A stretch of 64,000 nucleotides of DNA from Dickeya fangzhongdai (GTDB lineage: Bacteria > Pseudomonadota > Gammaproteobacteria > Enterobacterales > Enterobacteriaceae), in NCBI RefSeq assembly GCF_002812485.1, contig NZ_CP025003.1, forward strand, positions 434,001-498,000, in the 5' to 3' direction. Below the pieces are notes generated by a model that saw only the letters and a program-made list of their open reading frames with translations, did no database searches and was not told the origin of the DNA. Made by a program: the position numbers and the translations under genes. This document shows positions 30,497-38,007 of the stretch, one piece after another (position 1 is the first letter of the stretch; each line of letters starts with the position of its first letter).

Positions 30497-31695
30497 GGGT
30501 TTCCTCTAACTCTAAATAAATTTTATATTACTATTTATTAATATTTTCATGAGACTTGTATCGATATTTTTAGCAGAATAAATTTTTTTTATCAATCGAG
30601 ATTTCGAGTGATTCATAATCATTTCTTATGAATTGTTTTTACATGGTCTGACTCACTCGTTGGCCTTAAAATGTCTCCGCTGTGCCCTGTTCGCTACGTT
30701 AATAGCTATAGAATCAGACTCTCACCCCCTTGAAATCCCACCAAAACTGTCGTAATTTTGTCCACGCAACACCGCTGTCGATGACAGCCACCAATGTTTC
30801 CAGTATCAGGATGATACGAGTGACCCGTGAGAAACGCCTTCGGGTGGTCACAACGCCAAAGTCATAGGGAATGGAGCGTGGTCTGAGACTGACGCCTTCG
30901 GGCGACCACACCGGTACTGTTACTCTTCCATCGCCTGCAAGGAAGAGAGCGTGATGAAGAAGCGCGGTAAATCTGCCAGCCTTTGGGAGCAGATGTCGTC
31001 AGGTAGTTTGAGCGCCGTTACGAGCGTGACGATGAAGGTCAGTTAAACTAAACCATAGCCCATTGGGCCCTAAGTTTTACCCATAACCCGGCTTGCCGGG
31101 CGGCGTAAAATGCTTCACTTATACTATACCCAGCCAGAGCGCGGTTTTCCCGTACCGTAGGACACTGGCTTGTAGCTGCAACGTTTATCGTTGTAGTGAT
31201 TTCACATACTAAGCGACTTAACTGGCGCTTACTCTCGTAAGTTCACGTTAGCGTGCAACTTCGATTTTACTCGTCCCAACGATTGCCGTCTGTACGTGTG
31301 AACGTGCGGGTTGTACCGCATGATGCCGTAATGCATCAGGGCTGTATCCGCCTGTCACGCTTTCACCCGGCGTCACTTTTACCGCGCAAGCAGGTGAAAG
31401 TGACGCCGCGCACTGACGTCTTTCTCGACTTTACTCATGGCCGTTTGCGCTGCGTGTCAACATTCTGACACCACCGTTTTCGCGCCTCATTGTGTTTAAA
31501 AGCATTCTGGATCGATACCGAGGCAGGCGATTTGCCTGGGGGTATGACTGTGTGAACAGCGGTTGCACTGTGTGCATCACCGAACCCCCGATACCTCAAC
31601 AAAACCCAAGCCCTCAGGCGCACAGGTATCGTTCAGGCAGAGCACCGACTCTGCATAGCAGCCATGCGCCGAAGGGCTGAAGTCGAGATAAGAGC
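30497..31695. other. 1.2-kb gene-poor, structured stretch of the island
   Basis: I find no convincing gene. The open frames on both strands are short and lack ribosome sites. Several inverted repeats are present: GTGACCCG with CGGGTGGTCAC (30822-30851), TTTTAC/CCCGGC with GCCGGG/GTAAAA (31074-31113), and a 16-bp perfect stem at 31368-31408. CGCCTTCGGG occurs at 30835 and again at 30892. The stretch precedes a P4-like replication module, so it could contain regulatory RNAs or replication-control elements. Confidence 0.5.
31368..31408. repeat. 16-bp inverted repeat
   Basis: CGGCGTCACTTTTACC (31368-31383) pairs with GGTGAAAGTGACGCCG (31393-31408), one G-T pair, over a 9-base loop. No T run follows, so it is not an ordinary terminator. 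It could be a protein-binding site or a stable RNA hairpin. Confidence 0.7.
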
Positions 31696-32577
31696 ATGAC
31701 AAAACTCAGTCGTGAAATGAAAACATGGGCGAAACAGGCGGGTGGCAGCCATAAAACGGTTCATGATCGCCTCCGTATTGTTGAGCGTTTGTGCCGTCAT
31801 TTGCTGGCACTCAACATTCAGGTGCGCAGCGTACAGCACGTTAAAGCCCGGCATATCGAAAGCTATGTGTCGGCCCGCCGCTCTCAGGGCATGGCTTTGC
31901 GCACGCTGCATAACGAGATGTCCGCCTTGCGCAGCGTGCTGCGTCTGGCAGGCCGGGGCAAACTGGTGGATGACCCCCGCCTGAGCAATCAGGCGCTGGG
32001 GCTGGGTGGTGCCAGCCGGGCAGGCACTAAATATGCCATCCCGGATGCGCTCTATCAGTCCGTGCTGGAGTCCGCCCGCCGGGAAGATGCCGGTCTGGCC
32101 TGTGCGCTCCAGCTTGCCCGGTTGCTGGGGTTGCGTTCGCAGGAAGCGGTGCAGTGTTGCGCCTCGCTCAAGCGCTGGGAGCAGCAACTGACCCGGCAGG
32201 CTGACCGGCTCACTGTCGTGTTTGGCACCAAAGGCGGGCGACCGCGTGAAACCCGTGTGCTGGACAGCGCAGCGGTACTTGCTGCTGTGCGTGAGGCACT
32301 CGTCATCGCCGACAACCGCAACGGTAAACTCATCGATAAGCCGGATTTGAAAACCGCCATGAATTTCTGGCGTGCCCGTACTACCCGCCTTGGCCTGACC
32401 GGCCAACACTCCCCCCACAGTCTGCGTTATGCCTGGGCGCAGGATGCCATGCGTTTCTACCTTGCCGACGGGTTTAGCCGTCAGGAGGCACGGGCGCTGG
32501 TGTCGATGGATTTGGGTCATGGCGATGGCCGTGGCCGTTATGTTGAACGTGTCTACACCCGTCAGGAGGAGGCGTAA
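31696..32577 (+). CDS. Integrase-domain protein of P4-like islands
   Basis: A 293-residue protein with an N-terminal SAM-like phage-integrase domain (about 1-100) and a catalytic-like domain with LLGLRSQEAVQCC (Arg position), HSPHSLRYAWAQDAM (H..R box) and LGHGDGRGRYVERVY (terminal His and Tyr). All recombinase residues seem present. Proteins of this type occur in many islands apart from the true integrase and are often annotated only as integrase domain-containing. Its stop overlaps the alpA start (TAATGA), so it is the first gene of the replication module operon. A second recombinase, or a regulator derived from one, are both possible. Confidence 0.85.
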   Translation: MTKLSREMKTWAKQAGGSHKTVHDRLRIVERLCRHLLALNIQVRSVQHVKARHIESYVSARRSQGMALRTLHNEMSALRSVLRLAGRGKLVDDPRLSNQALGLGGASRAGTKYAIPDALYQSVLESARREDAGLACALQLARLLGLRSQEAVQCCASLKRWEQQLTRQADRLTVVFGTKGGRPRETRVLDSAAVLAAVREALVIADNRNGKLIDKPDLKTAMNFWRARTTRLGLTGQHSPHSLRYAWAQDAMRFYLADGFSRQEARALVSMDLGHGDGRGRYVERVYTRQEEA

Positions 32578-32780
32578 TGATGTCCAGTCTCACTCTGTTG
32601 CGTTTGCCCGATGTGATGAAAAAAACCAGCCTCAAAAAATCCTGGATCTATTACCTGATCGATCGTGGCGAGTTCCCCCAGCCGGTGAAGCTGGGCGCAC
32701 GTTCTGTCGCCTGGGTGGAGAGTGAAATCAACGACTGGATTGCCGAGCGTATCCGTCAGCGGGCGGAGGGGCGAAAATGA
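32577..32780 (+). CDS. AlpA-family regulator
   Basis: A 67-residue winged-helix-like protein: LLRLPDVMKKTSLKKSWIYY (helix-turn-helix), then RGEFPQPVKLGARSVAWVES and NDWIAERI, the full AlpA (prophage CP4-57 regulator) pattern. AlpA/Vis proteins activate the integrase or excision gene in P4-like elements. It overlaps the upstream integrase-domain gene by one base and the downstream ORF by four bases. Confidence 0.9.
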   Translation: MMSSLTLLRLPDVMKKTSLKKSWIYYLIDRGEFPQPVKLGARSVAWVESEINDWIAERIRQRAEGRK

Positions 32781-33316
32781 GTCATTCAGCTTTTCTTCTG
32801 GCGGGCAAATTGGGCTATACTGCGCGGGCTACGGCAAAATCCGTAGCCGGAATTGGCGTTCCGACGATTACCACGGTGTCTAAAAAACACGTACATCATG
32901 TTGCGTGTTTTTTTATAGACAGTGCTTGCGCACACCTGTCAATGGTGGCTCAGGCGGGGGCTCCGAAAGGAGCGCCGGAGCCCGTGGTAGCCGGTTACGC
33001 CAACCCCGTCTGGGCTACCACCCACGGGATTGGCGTCTCAGGTGGTGGCTGTTTTCTGCTTACCACGGAGGCTGCCTTATGGCTACGACCCTTAGCTATT
33101 CCTGCCTGCAATCTTTCACCTCTCTTGTGGAGGTGCGCTATGTATAACCCCACACCGTTGTTACTGGAAGAGATCGCCGATCACTGCCGGGTGCTGGCCT
33201 ACGCCATCATTGAGCTAGAAAACCCCGTTGCCAAAGAGCTGCTGATGTTCATCTTATGGGAGCGACTTAACCTGCTGAATGACGCGCTGGATGCGGAGGG
33301 GCCGGACAATGAGTAA
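32777..33316 (+). CDS. Ash/Icd-like leader ORF of P4-like elements
   Basis: An open frame of 179 codons overlapping alpA. Its first part (AKSVAGIGVPTIT) and middle (CAHLSMVAQAGAPKG) resemble the Ash/Icd-like proteins of P4-related prophages. The same DNA encodes a hairpin at 32827-32848, a terminator-like hairpin at 32882-32913 and a C4-type RNA at 32944-33022, and the last third coincides with a separate small gene that has a strong ribosome site. The frame may therefore be partly or wholly a by-product of an RNA leader. Low confidence that the full protein is made. Confidence 0.35.
   Translation: MSHSAFLLAGKLGYTARATAKSVAGIGVPTITTVSKKHVHHVACFFIDSACAHLSMVAQAGAPKGAPEPVVAGYANPVWATTHGIGVSGGGCFLLTTEAALWLRPLAIPACNLSPLLWRCAMYNPTPLLLEEIADHCRVLAYAIIELENPVAKELLMFILWERLNLLNDALDAEGPDNE
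32882..32913 (+). terminator. Internal terminator or attenuator ahead of the C4-type RNA
   Basis: AAAAAACACG and CGTGTTTTTT make a 10-bp stem with a 12-base loop and a T run. It lies between a GGCTACGG/CCGTAGCC hairpin (32827-32848) and the C4-type RNA. Transcripts entering from alpA should pause or stop here. Confidence 0.65.
32944..33022 (+). ncRNA. C4-type antisense RNA (candidate)
   Basis: A compact structured RNA: outer stem GGTGG (32944) with CCACC (33018), inner 8-bp stem AGGCGGGG (32952) with CCCCGTCT (33004), hairpin GCTCC-GAAA-GGAGC with a GNRA tetraloop (32960-32973), and a second hairpin CCGG (32975) with CCGG (32991). A diverged copy at 40959-41033 keeps every stem with compensating changes. 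P1/P7 C4 RNA and its prophage relatives have a comparable layout next to Icd/Ash genes. By analogy it would silence translation of a nearby gene. Covariation is seen directly; the C4 name is inferred. Confidence 0.6.
33140..33316 (+). CDS. Small P4-type protein upstream of primase
   Basis: A 58-residue helical protein (MYNPTPLLLEEIADHCRVLA at the start, LLMFILWERLNLLNDALDAE near the end) with a strong GGAGG site six bases before its ATG. It shares the stop of the longer Ash-like frame. Its end overlaps the primase start by eight bases, so it is translationally coupled. Small helical proteins in this position are frequent in P4-like elements; no function is assigned. The upstream C4-type RNA may control it and the primase. 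Confidence 0.65.
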   Translation: MYNPTPLLLEEIADHCRVLAYAIIELENPVAKELLMFILWERLNLLNDALDAEGPDNE

Positions 33317-35351
33317 GTTTGTCTCGGAAAGTGTTGCACAATCCCGCCACCGCTGGCCGTCGATTCTGGCGGCATTAGATATCTACTTTCCTGCCGGGGG
33401 CCAGCATGGCCCTTGCCCTGTCTGCGGTGGAAAAGATCGCTTCCGCTTTGATGATAAGCGTGGGCGTGGCACCTGGTTCTGCAATCATTGCGGCCACGGT
33501 GATGGTCTGGATCTGGTCGCCCGCGTCAGGCGGTGTGACATTGCAGAAGCGGCCAGAATGGTGACGGCACTGGCGTCATCAGCCAGTGAAACACCGCCCG
33601 CCAGAGAAAAGGCGGTTGATCCCCGCCCGCTGGCGGAGCGCATCAAGGCGCTGATGGCTGCCGCGAGCACCGGGGAAAGCCCGTATCTGAAAGCCAGAGG
33701 GCTGATGACACCGGCGATGCGGCTGACTGCCGCACAGGCGATGACCATCGGGCGTGTCCGGTTTGGTGAAGGATCGCTACTGTTGCCGATGTTCCGCACC
33801 TCCGGTGAACTGGCGGGCGCGCAACTGATCACGCCCGGCGGTGAAAAGCGGTTGTATCCCGGCACGCAATTGAAAGGGGCGTTTATTCCGGTCAACCACG
33901 GCCCGGAGCCGTCGAAGCTGATTATTACCGAAGGGTATGCCACCGCACTCACCCTGCAACAGTGCTCGTCATGCCATGTGGTGGCGGTATCGGCCAATAA
34001 CCTGCTGAACGTGGCGCAGGCATTCAGAGCGCGTTATCCCCATTGCTGTCTGATTCTGGCCGGGGATAACGATATTCACTCGGATGGCGCGGCCAACACC
34101 GGCAAGCTGATGGCGGAGAAAGCAGCGCTGGCCGTTGACGGCTGGGTATCCCTGCCGCCGACCGATACCGCCTGTGACTGGGATGATTTTCGCCAGCGGC
34201 ACGGCATGGAAGCCACCAAAGCCGCGTTCCGGCGTCAGCTTACCCGGCCTGCCGTTATCAGCCCGGCCCCATTGCCTGACGCCGGGCAATCTCCCGTTGC
34301 GGTCTTCTCTTCCGCCCTGCCTCTGCGTAAAGGCTCGGAAGGGTTTGATACCCGGCAGGATTACCTGATCAAGGGCTACCTGCCGAGCGGCGCAGTTGCC
34401 AGTGCTTACGGTGCCAGCGGGTCGTATAAATCCTTTCTGGCTGTTTCCTGGGCGTGCCATATCGCCACCGGAAAGCCGTGGGCCAACCGACCGGTCACAC
34501 AGGGTGCGGTGATTTATGTGGTAGGCGAAGGCGGGATCGGCGTACCGCGCCGCATTCGGGCGTGGGAGGAAACGCTGAACGACCGTAGCCCGATTGATGC
34601 ACTCTATCGCGTTGACTGCCCGGTATTCCCGGCCAGTCCCGACAGCGTGGAGCAGGTGATCAAGGCCGCCCATGACGTGCAGGCCGCCACCGGGATGGCG
34701 GTACGGCTGATCATTCTGGATACACTGGCCCGCTGCTTTGGCGGTTCGGATGAAAACGCCGCTAAAGACATGGGGGCGTTTATTCAGGGGTGCGACTACA
34801 TCAAGGCGGCCACGCAGGCCACGGTACTGATTATTCATCACTCCGGCAAAGATCAGGACAAAGGCGCTCGCGGCTCCAGTGCCTTCCGGGCTGCGCTGGA
34901 TGTGGAGTTTAATGTGCGCCGCGAGGCCGACGGGCAGGCGCTGATCCTGACCTGTACCAAGATGAAGGACGCCGAAGAGCCGCCACGCCGGGCCTACGAC
35001 CTGACGGCGGTGAATCTGTACGTGGACGATGACGGCGAGCCGGTCACGTCGCTGGTTCTGCGGGATGAAGGCCGGGAAGTCCGCGATGACCCGACCGACG
35101 CTGACCCGGCGCTCAGTGGGATCACCCGGCTGACGGATAACCATGTAGTGCTGTGGGAAGCGATCCGCTCGCGCACGGCCAGTGGCGACGGCTGCACCCG
35201 CGCACTGGTGCGTGACGATATGCGGGCGATGGGGTTTGATGTCTCCAAAAAGTTTACCCGCTGGCTGGATAAACTCGTCAGGGATGACCTGATCGCACTG
35301 GATGGTGAAAACATCGTGCCATTATCAAAACGCAGTAACGTGGGGGAATAA
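33309..35351 (+). CDS. P4-like primase-helicase
   Basis: I start at MSKFVSESVAQSRHRW (33309), coupled to the gene before; 680 residues. Residues 36-61 form the primase zinc finger (CPVCGGKDRFRF to FCNHCG). A TOPRIM-like domain follows (LIITEGYATALTLQQ, LILAGDNDIHSDG). From about 350 comes a RecA-like RepA helicase domain with the P-loop GASGSYKS and IIHHSGKDQDKGARGSS. It should prime and unwind island DNA for autonomous replication, as the P4 alpha protein does. GTGGGGGAA repeats begin inside its 3' end. Confidence 0.9.
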   Translation: MSKFVSESVAQSRHRWPSILAALDIYFPAGGQHGPCPVCGGKDRFRFDDKRGRGTWFCNHCGHGDGLDLVARVRRCDIAEAARMVTALASSASETPPAREKAVDPRPLAERIKALMAAASTGESPYLKARGLMTPAMRLTAAQAMTIGRVRFGEGSLLLPMFRTSGELAGAQLITPGGEKRLYPGTQLKGAFIPVNHGPEPSKLIITEGYATALTLQQCSSCHVVAVSANNLLNVAQAFRARYPHCCLILAGDNDIHSDGAANTGKLMAEKAALAVDGWVSLPPTDTACDWDDFRQRHGMEATKAAFRRQLTRPAVISPAPLPDAGQSPVAVFSSALPLRKGSEGFDTRQDYLIKGYLPSGAVASAYGASGSYKSFLAVSWACHIATGKPWANRPVTQGAVIYVVGEGGIGVPRRIRAWEETLNDRSPIDALYRVDCPVFPASPDSVEQVIKAAHDVQAATGMAVRLIILDTLARCFGGSDENAAKDMGAFIQGCDYIKAATQATVLIIHHSGKDQDKGARGSSAFRAALDVEFNVRREADGQALILTCTKMKDAEEPPRRAYDLTAVNLYVDDDGEPVTSLVLRDEGREVRDDPTDADPALSGITRLTDNHVVLWEAIRSRTASGDGCTRALVRDDMRAMGFDVSKKFTRWLDKLVRDDLIALDGENIVPLSKRSNVGE

Positions 35352-35530
35352 ACGGGGGAAATGTGGGGGGCACCGGGTATCAGGCTATGGTATCCGGCGG
35401 CTTCCCCCACTTCCCGGATGCCTATATACCCTAAGTGGGGGAGAATAATTAACTTACTGTATATCAATGATTTGTTGTTTTCCTGCCGTTATCCAGTGGG
35501 GGAAATGCATTACGCGGTAAAGTGGGGGAA
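35340..35530. repeat. Iteron-like GTGGGGGAA repeats, candidate replication origin
   Basis: GTGGGGGAA occurs at 35340, 35496 and 35522 and inverted at 35402. Near copies start at 35353 (CGGGGGAA), 35363 (GTGGGGGG) and 35435 (GTGGGGGAG). An AT-rich patch (35444-35485) lies among them. Repeats plus an AT-rich segment beside a primase-helicase gene suggest an origin. There is no ORF of note between 35352 and 35573. Confidence 0.6.
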
Positions 35531-35573
35531 AGATGGGGCATCAGCACAGAAAACCGCTTTACCAGCATGAACG

Positions 35574-35840
35574 CTATTTACCCCTTTCCTGCCTGATGCG
35601 ACGTTTTCTGTCAATCAATGTACCCGTTTCATCAAAATAGCGGCTGGGCCAGATTTCAGCGGGATGTTTGTCCAGCGCGGTGGCAACCAGCCATTCCCCC
35701 TTCGGCCAGGGACGTACCAGCACATTCGCCAGTGTGGAAGAACTAAGTCCCGCAGAACGGGATAGCGCGGCCAGCGTGGTGCCTTTCTTGCGTAAGCCAG
35801 CGATGATATCCGCCTGATGCCAGTCGTTATACGTAGTCAT
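35574..35840 (-). CDS. Ner/Nlp-family DNA-binding protein
   Basis: An 88-residue helix-turn-helix protein of the Mu Ner / SfsB (Nlp) family: DWHQADIIAGLRKKGTTLAA, LSRSAGLSSSTLANVL (recognition helix), then PWPKGEWLVATALDKHPAEIWPSRYF, the family hallmark. It is divergent from the XRE remnant and convergent with the primase gene. In phages such proteins set early/late decisions; here it may regulate the island module. Family call is confident. Confidence 0.85.
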   Translation of the reverse strand: MTTYNDWHQADIIAGLRKKGTTLAALSRSAGLSSSTLANVLVRPWPKGEWLVATALDKHPAEIWPSRYFDETGTLIDRKRRIRQERGK

Positions 35841-35919
35841 ACCTTCTTCCTTATTTATTAAGATGTCAGGTAACCATACGTACTAATTCTTCCGCATTTA
35901 CTAAGAGTTACTTAGTGGT

Positions 35920-36158
35920 ATGAAAGCCGGTTTGTCTCGTGAGCACAGCGCTTAGGCATTCTTGCCGGGATAGACGAAGCGAAGGCCAGCGCTTGCATGA
36001 ATCAGTATGAGCGCGGCATTCACACGCCGGATTTTGAGCTGGCGTGCCGACGGGCTGCTGTACTGCATGTTCCGGCCTGTTATTTTTATACGGTAGAAGA
36101 TGATTTGGCAGAAATGATCCTGTCGTTTTACGACACGAAGGAAAATCCATCTTCATAG
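35920..36158 (+). pseudogene. XRE-family regulator remnant, frameshifted
   Basis: From ATG 35920 the frame reads MKAGLSREHSA and meets TAG at 35953. The neighbouring frame from 35955 continues GILAGIDEAKASACMNQYERG, HTPDFELACRRAAVLHVPAC and YFYTVEDDLAEMILSFY to a TAG at 36156. Together they match a common XRE repressor (AGLSQ..LGILAGIDEATASARMNQYERG), with a one- or two-base frame change at 35945-35955. The 5' coding part before KAGLS also appears to be missing. This is a dead regulator gene that a simple ORF search would miss. Confidence 0.75.
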
Positions 36159-36167
36159 TGCCACGGA

Positions 36168-36201
36168 GCGCCCGCCCCCTCCCAAAAAAGGGGGCGGGCG
36201 C
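36168..36201. repeat. 13-bp GC-only hairpin
   Basis: GCGCCCGCCCCCT and AGGGGGCGGGCGC form a perfect stem with an 8-base loop, 10 bases after the XRE remnant stop. It may be that gene's old terminator, though no T run follows. Downstream (36202-36302) I see nothing else. Confidence 0.7.
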
Positions 36202-36302
36202 GGTGCCAGACGCTATCATGATTGGCTGACCATAAGATCTGGTCGCGACTAATAACGTTAATTAATTGACCTTCGACTAATACTGATGGGAAATGACGCC
36301 AT

Positions 36303-36704
36303 TTATTTTAAATCAGCATGCTTAAATGTTTGCTCGCCAGCCTGGCTATTTGTCATTTTTAGCACGCGATTCTCTTCCGTATAAGTGATTAAGGCATCAT
36401 TCGGGTTATCTCGCCAACGGCCTATGTAGTTAGGTTCTGAATCACTTCCAGCGCTTCGCCATAGCACCCGTGACCCTTCTATCATCTTGCACTGATATTT
36501 CCACAGGCTATTATCACTTGGCCTGTGATATTGCAAATTAACGAGATCCCCATTCACTTTTGTTTTCATTATTTTGGGTTCTTTTGCGAACTCCATTGAT
36601 ATGGCCGCTTTACAGATTTCAACATTCGAGAAAGGAGCTGAAAAAGCGGGAATAGCCATTAATGAGGTACTTAAAATCAGAGAGAACTTAATTAAATGCT
36701 TCAT
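36303..36704 (-). CDS. Small exported protein, unknown function
   Basis: A 133-residue protein with a signal peptide (1-22, ending PAFSA). The mature part has two cysteines (EICKAA, YQCKM) that could form a disulphide, and several aromatic strands (LWKYQCKM, VLWRSAG, NYIGRWRDNP). I do not recognise the family. It lies downstream of the TacAT-type pair on the same strand, 28 bases after it. Probably periplasmic. Confidence 0.65.
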   Translation of the reverse strand: MKHLIKFSLILSTSLMAIPAFSAPFSNVEICKAAISMEFAKEPKIMKTKVNGDLVNLQYHRPSDNSLWKYQCKMIEGSRVLWRSAGSDSEPNYIGRWRDNPNDALITYTEENRVLKMTNSQAGEQTFKHADLK

Positions 36705-36732
36705 AAACCCTCTTTATTTTGATAAAAATTTA

Positions 36733-37212
36733 TTACCATAACGATAATAATAAGGTGTGTTCCTGTATTTCTGACGCGACAAAACCCCAGTATTGGTAGA
36801 ACGCTTTTGCCTCATCAGATAACGCATGTACCAATAACGCTTTGTTGCCTACCTGCTGCGCTACATTGCGGGAGCGGAGTACCGCATCTTTCAGGAGCCC
36901 GGCACCGATCCCCATGCGTTGATAACGTTCATCAACGGCTAATCGGCCAAGTACCAGAACAGGAATGGGGTCAGGCATATTGCGCCGGAATGCGCCCGGC
37001 GCAACCTGACGCTGGATGCTACCCGACGCGAGGGCATAGAACCCCACCACACGCTGTGTACCGGCTTCACACACCACGAAGGTGCGTGAAGCGCCCAGTG
37101 TCTGATTTTTTAACGCCTTGCGTTTCAGCCATTCATTCAATGACGGCTCTGAACAATGAAAATCCACAACCGCATGTTGAGGCAGCAATAATTCAGGTGC
37201 CGTTATTCCCAC
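36733..37212 (-). CDS. TacT-type GNAT toxin
   Basis: A 159-residue GNAT enzyme of the toxin branch: FHCSEPSLNEWLKRKALKNQ at the start, VVGFYALASGSI, VLGRLAVDERYQRMGIGAGLLKDA (acetyl-CoA loop), then KALLVHALSDEAKAFYQYWGF with the catalytic tyrosine region. TacT/AtaT-type toxins acetylate the amino acid on charged tRNA and stop translation. The start overlaps the antitoxin gene by 10 bases, standard for these modules. Confidence 0.88.
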   Translation of the reverse strand: MGITAPELLLPQHAVVDFHCSEPSLNEWLKRKALKNQTLGASRTFVVCEAGTQRVVGFYALASGSIQRQVAPGAFRRNMPDPIPVLVLGRLAVDERYQRMGIGAGLLKDAVLRSRNVAQQVGNKALLVHALSDEAKAFYQYWGFVASEIQEHTLLLSLW

Positions 37213-37475
37213 GGAGATTTCCTGTTCAGTAATGCATTCACACGCGGATTATCTGTGACAGGTGATTCCAACACCTGAATGAAAGCATCATATTGTTCAT
37301 CATTGACCAGAAACAGCCGTTGATCCAACAACACATCCTCAGCCTCACGGCAGGCAGCATCAAGGATAAACTCTGTTCTTGATTTCGACAGCAATTTAGC
37401 AGCGACATCAATCAGCTCCCGCTGTGATGCTTTAGCACGAATATTAATCGGCATTTCTTTTGTCTCTGTTCGCAT
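37203..37475 (-). CDS. TacA-type DUF1778 antitoxin
   Basis: I start at MRTETKEMPINIRAKASQRE (37475), giving 90 residues, the usual length; an open frame to 37547 adds a hydrophobic head covering the operator. The ribbon-helix-helix part (residues 8-50: INIRAKASQRELIDVAAKLL, then SKSRTEFILDAA) is typical DUF1778. The C-terminal tail binds the GNAT toxin. A palindrome 26 bases upstream is a likely autoregulatory site. Confidence 0.88.
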   Translation of the reverse strand: MRTETKEMPINIRAKASQRELIDVAAKLLSKSRTEFILDAACREAEDVLLDQRLFLVNDEQYDAFIQVLESPVTDNPRVNALLNRKSPWE

Positions 37476-37500
37476 CGTGACCTCTCTGTGTAGCGAATAG

Positions 37501-37517
37501 CTATACATCCAGTATAG
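37501..37517 (-). promoter_or_regulatory. Palindrome upstream of tacA-like gene
   Basis: CTATAC-ATCCA-GTATAG, a 6-bp inverted repeat with a 5-base spacer, 26-42 bases before the antitoxin start. A related AATAGCTATAC lies beside it. Likely operator for the ribbon-helix-helix antitoxin. Confidence 0.5.
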
Positions 37518-37734
37518 TGAACGGTACAGAAAATAGCCATACGCCATTTATGAACAACATTTTCGTCATCGCGGGGTTGGGTTAGGATCTGTTGCCCGGA
37601 ATCGAACCGGAACGGATAAGAATTAATCTTATTGAGAAAATGACGTGATATAGCTCATTGATGACCCTGACCCAAAATCCTGCTCCATTCAGAAACAGAA
37701 TTCCGGCATGATAATGACGCCCTGAACGGAGGTT

Positions 37735-38007
37735 GTGCCGATGAAAAAGTCGCGATTCACCGAAGAACAGATTGTGTTTGCCCTGAAGCAGGCTGAATTG
37801 GGTACGCCGGTGCCGGAAGTCTGCCGCAAGCTGGGGATTTCCGATGCCACTTTTTATACGTGGCGTAAAAAATACGGTGGGATTTCACCGTCAGAACTCA
37901 AGCATATGCGACAGCTTGAAGAAGAAAACCTGCGGTTGAAGAAGCTGGTTGCCGATCTGAGCCTCGATAAAGCGATGTTGCAGGATGTCCTCGCAAAAAA
38001 GAGCTGA
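37735..38007 (+). CDS. IS3-family transposase OrfA
   Basis: A 90-residue protein; starts at 37735 or 37741 (MKKSRFTEEQIVFALKQAE). It has the HTH of IS3 OrfA (VPEVCRKLGISDATFYTWRK) and a leucine-zipper-like LEEENLRLKKLVADLSLDKAML. It ends in an A6G slippery stretch at 37995-38001, where -1 frameshifting would normally produce the OrfAB transposase. Confidence 0.93.
   Translation: MPMKKSRFTEEQIVFALKQAELGTPVPEVCRKLGISDATFYTWRKKYGGISPSELKHMRQLEEENLRLKKLVADLSLDKAMLQDVLAKKS

Noticed and set aside
30714..30911. 65-codon frame on the minus strand of the structured island stretch
   Set aside because: GTG start without ribosome site. The sequence coincides with inverted repeats and the repeated CGCCTTCGGG motif, so structure explains it better than coding.
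35908..36219. 103-codon minus-strand frame over the XRE remnant
   Set aside because: The opposite strand carries a clear XRE sequence in two frames; this frame is its shadow and includes the GC hairpin.
37591..37615. tRNA T-arm-like sequence (minus strand CCGGTTCGATTCCGGG)
   Set aside because: The arm pairs, but what follows does not make an acceptor stem ending in CCA, and no D or anticodon arms are found nearby. At most a tRNA fragment.
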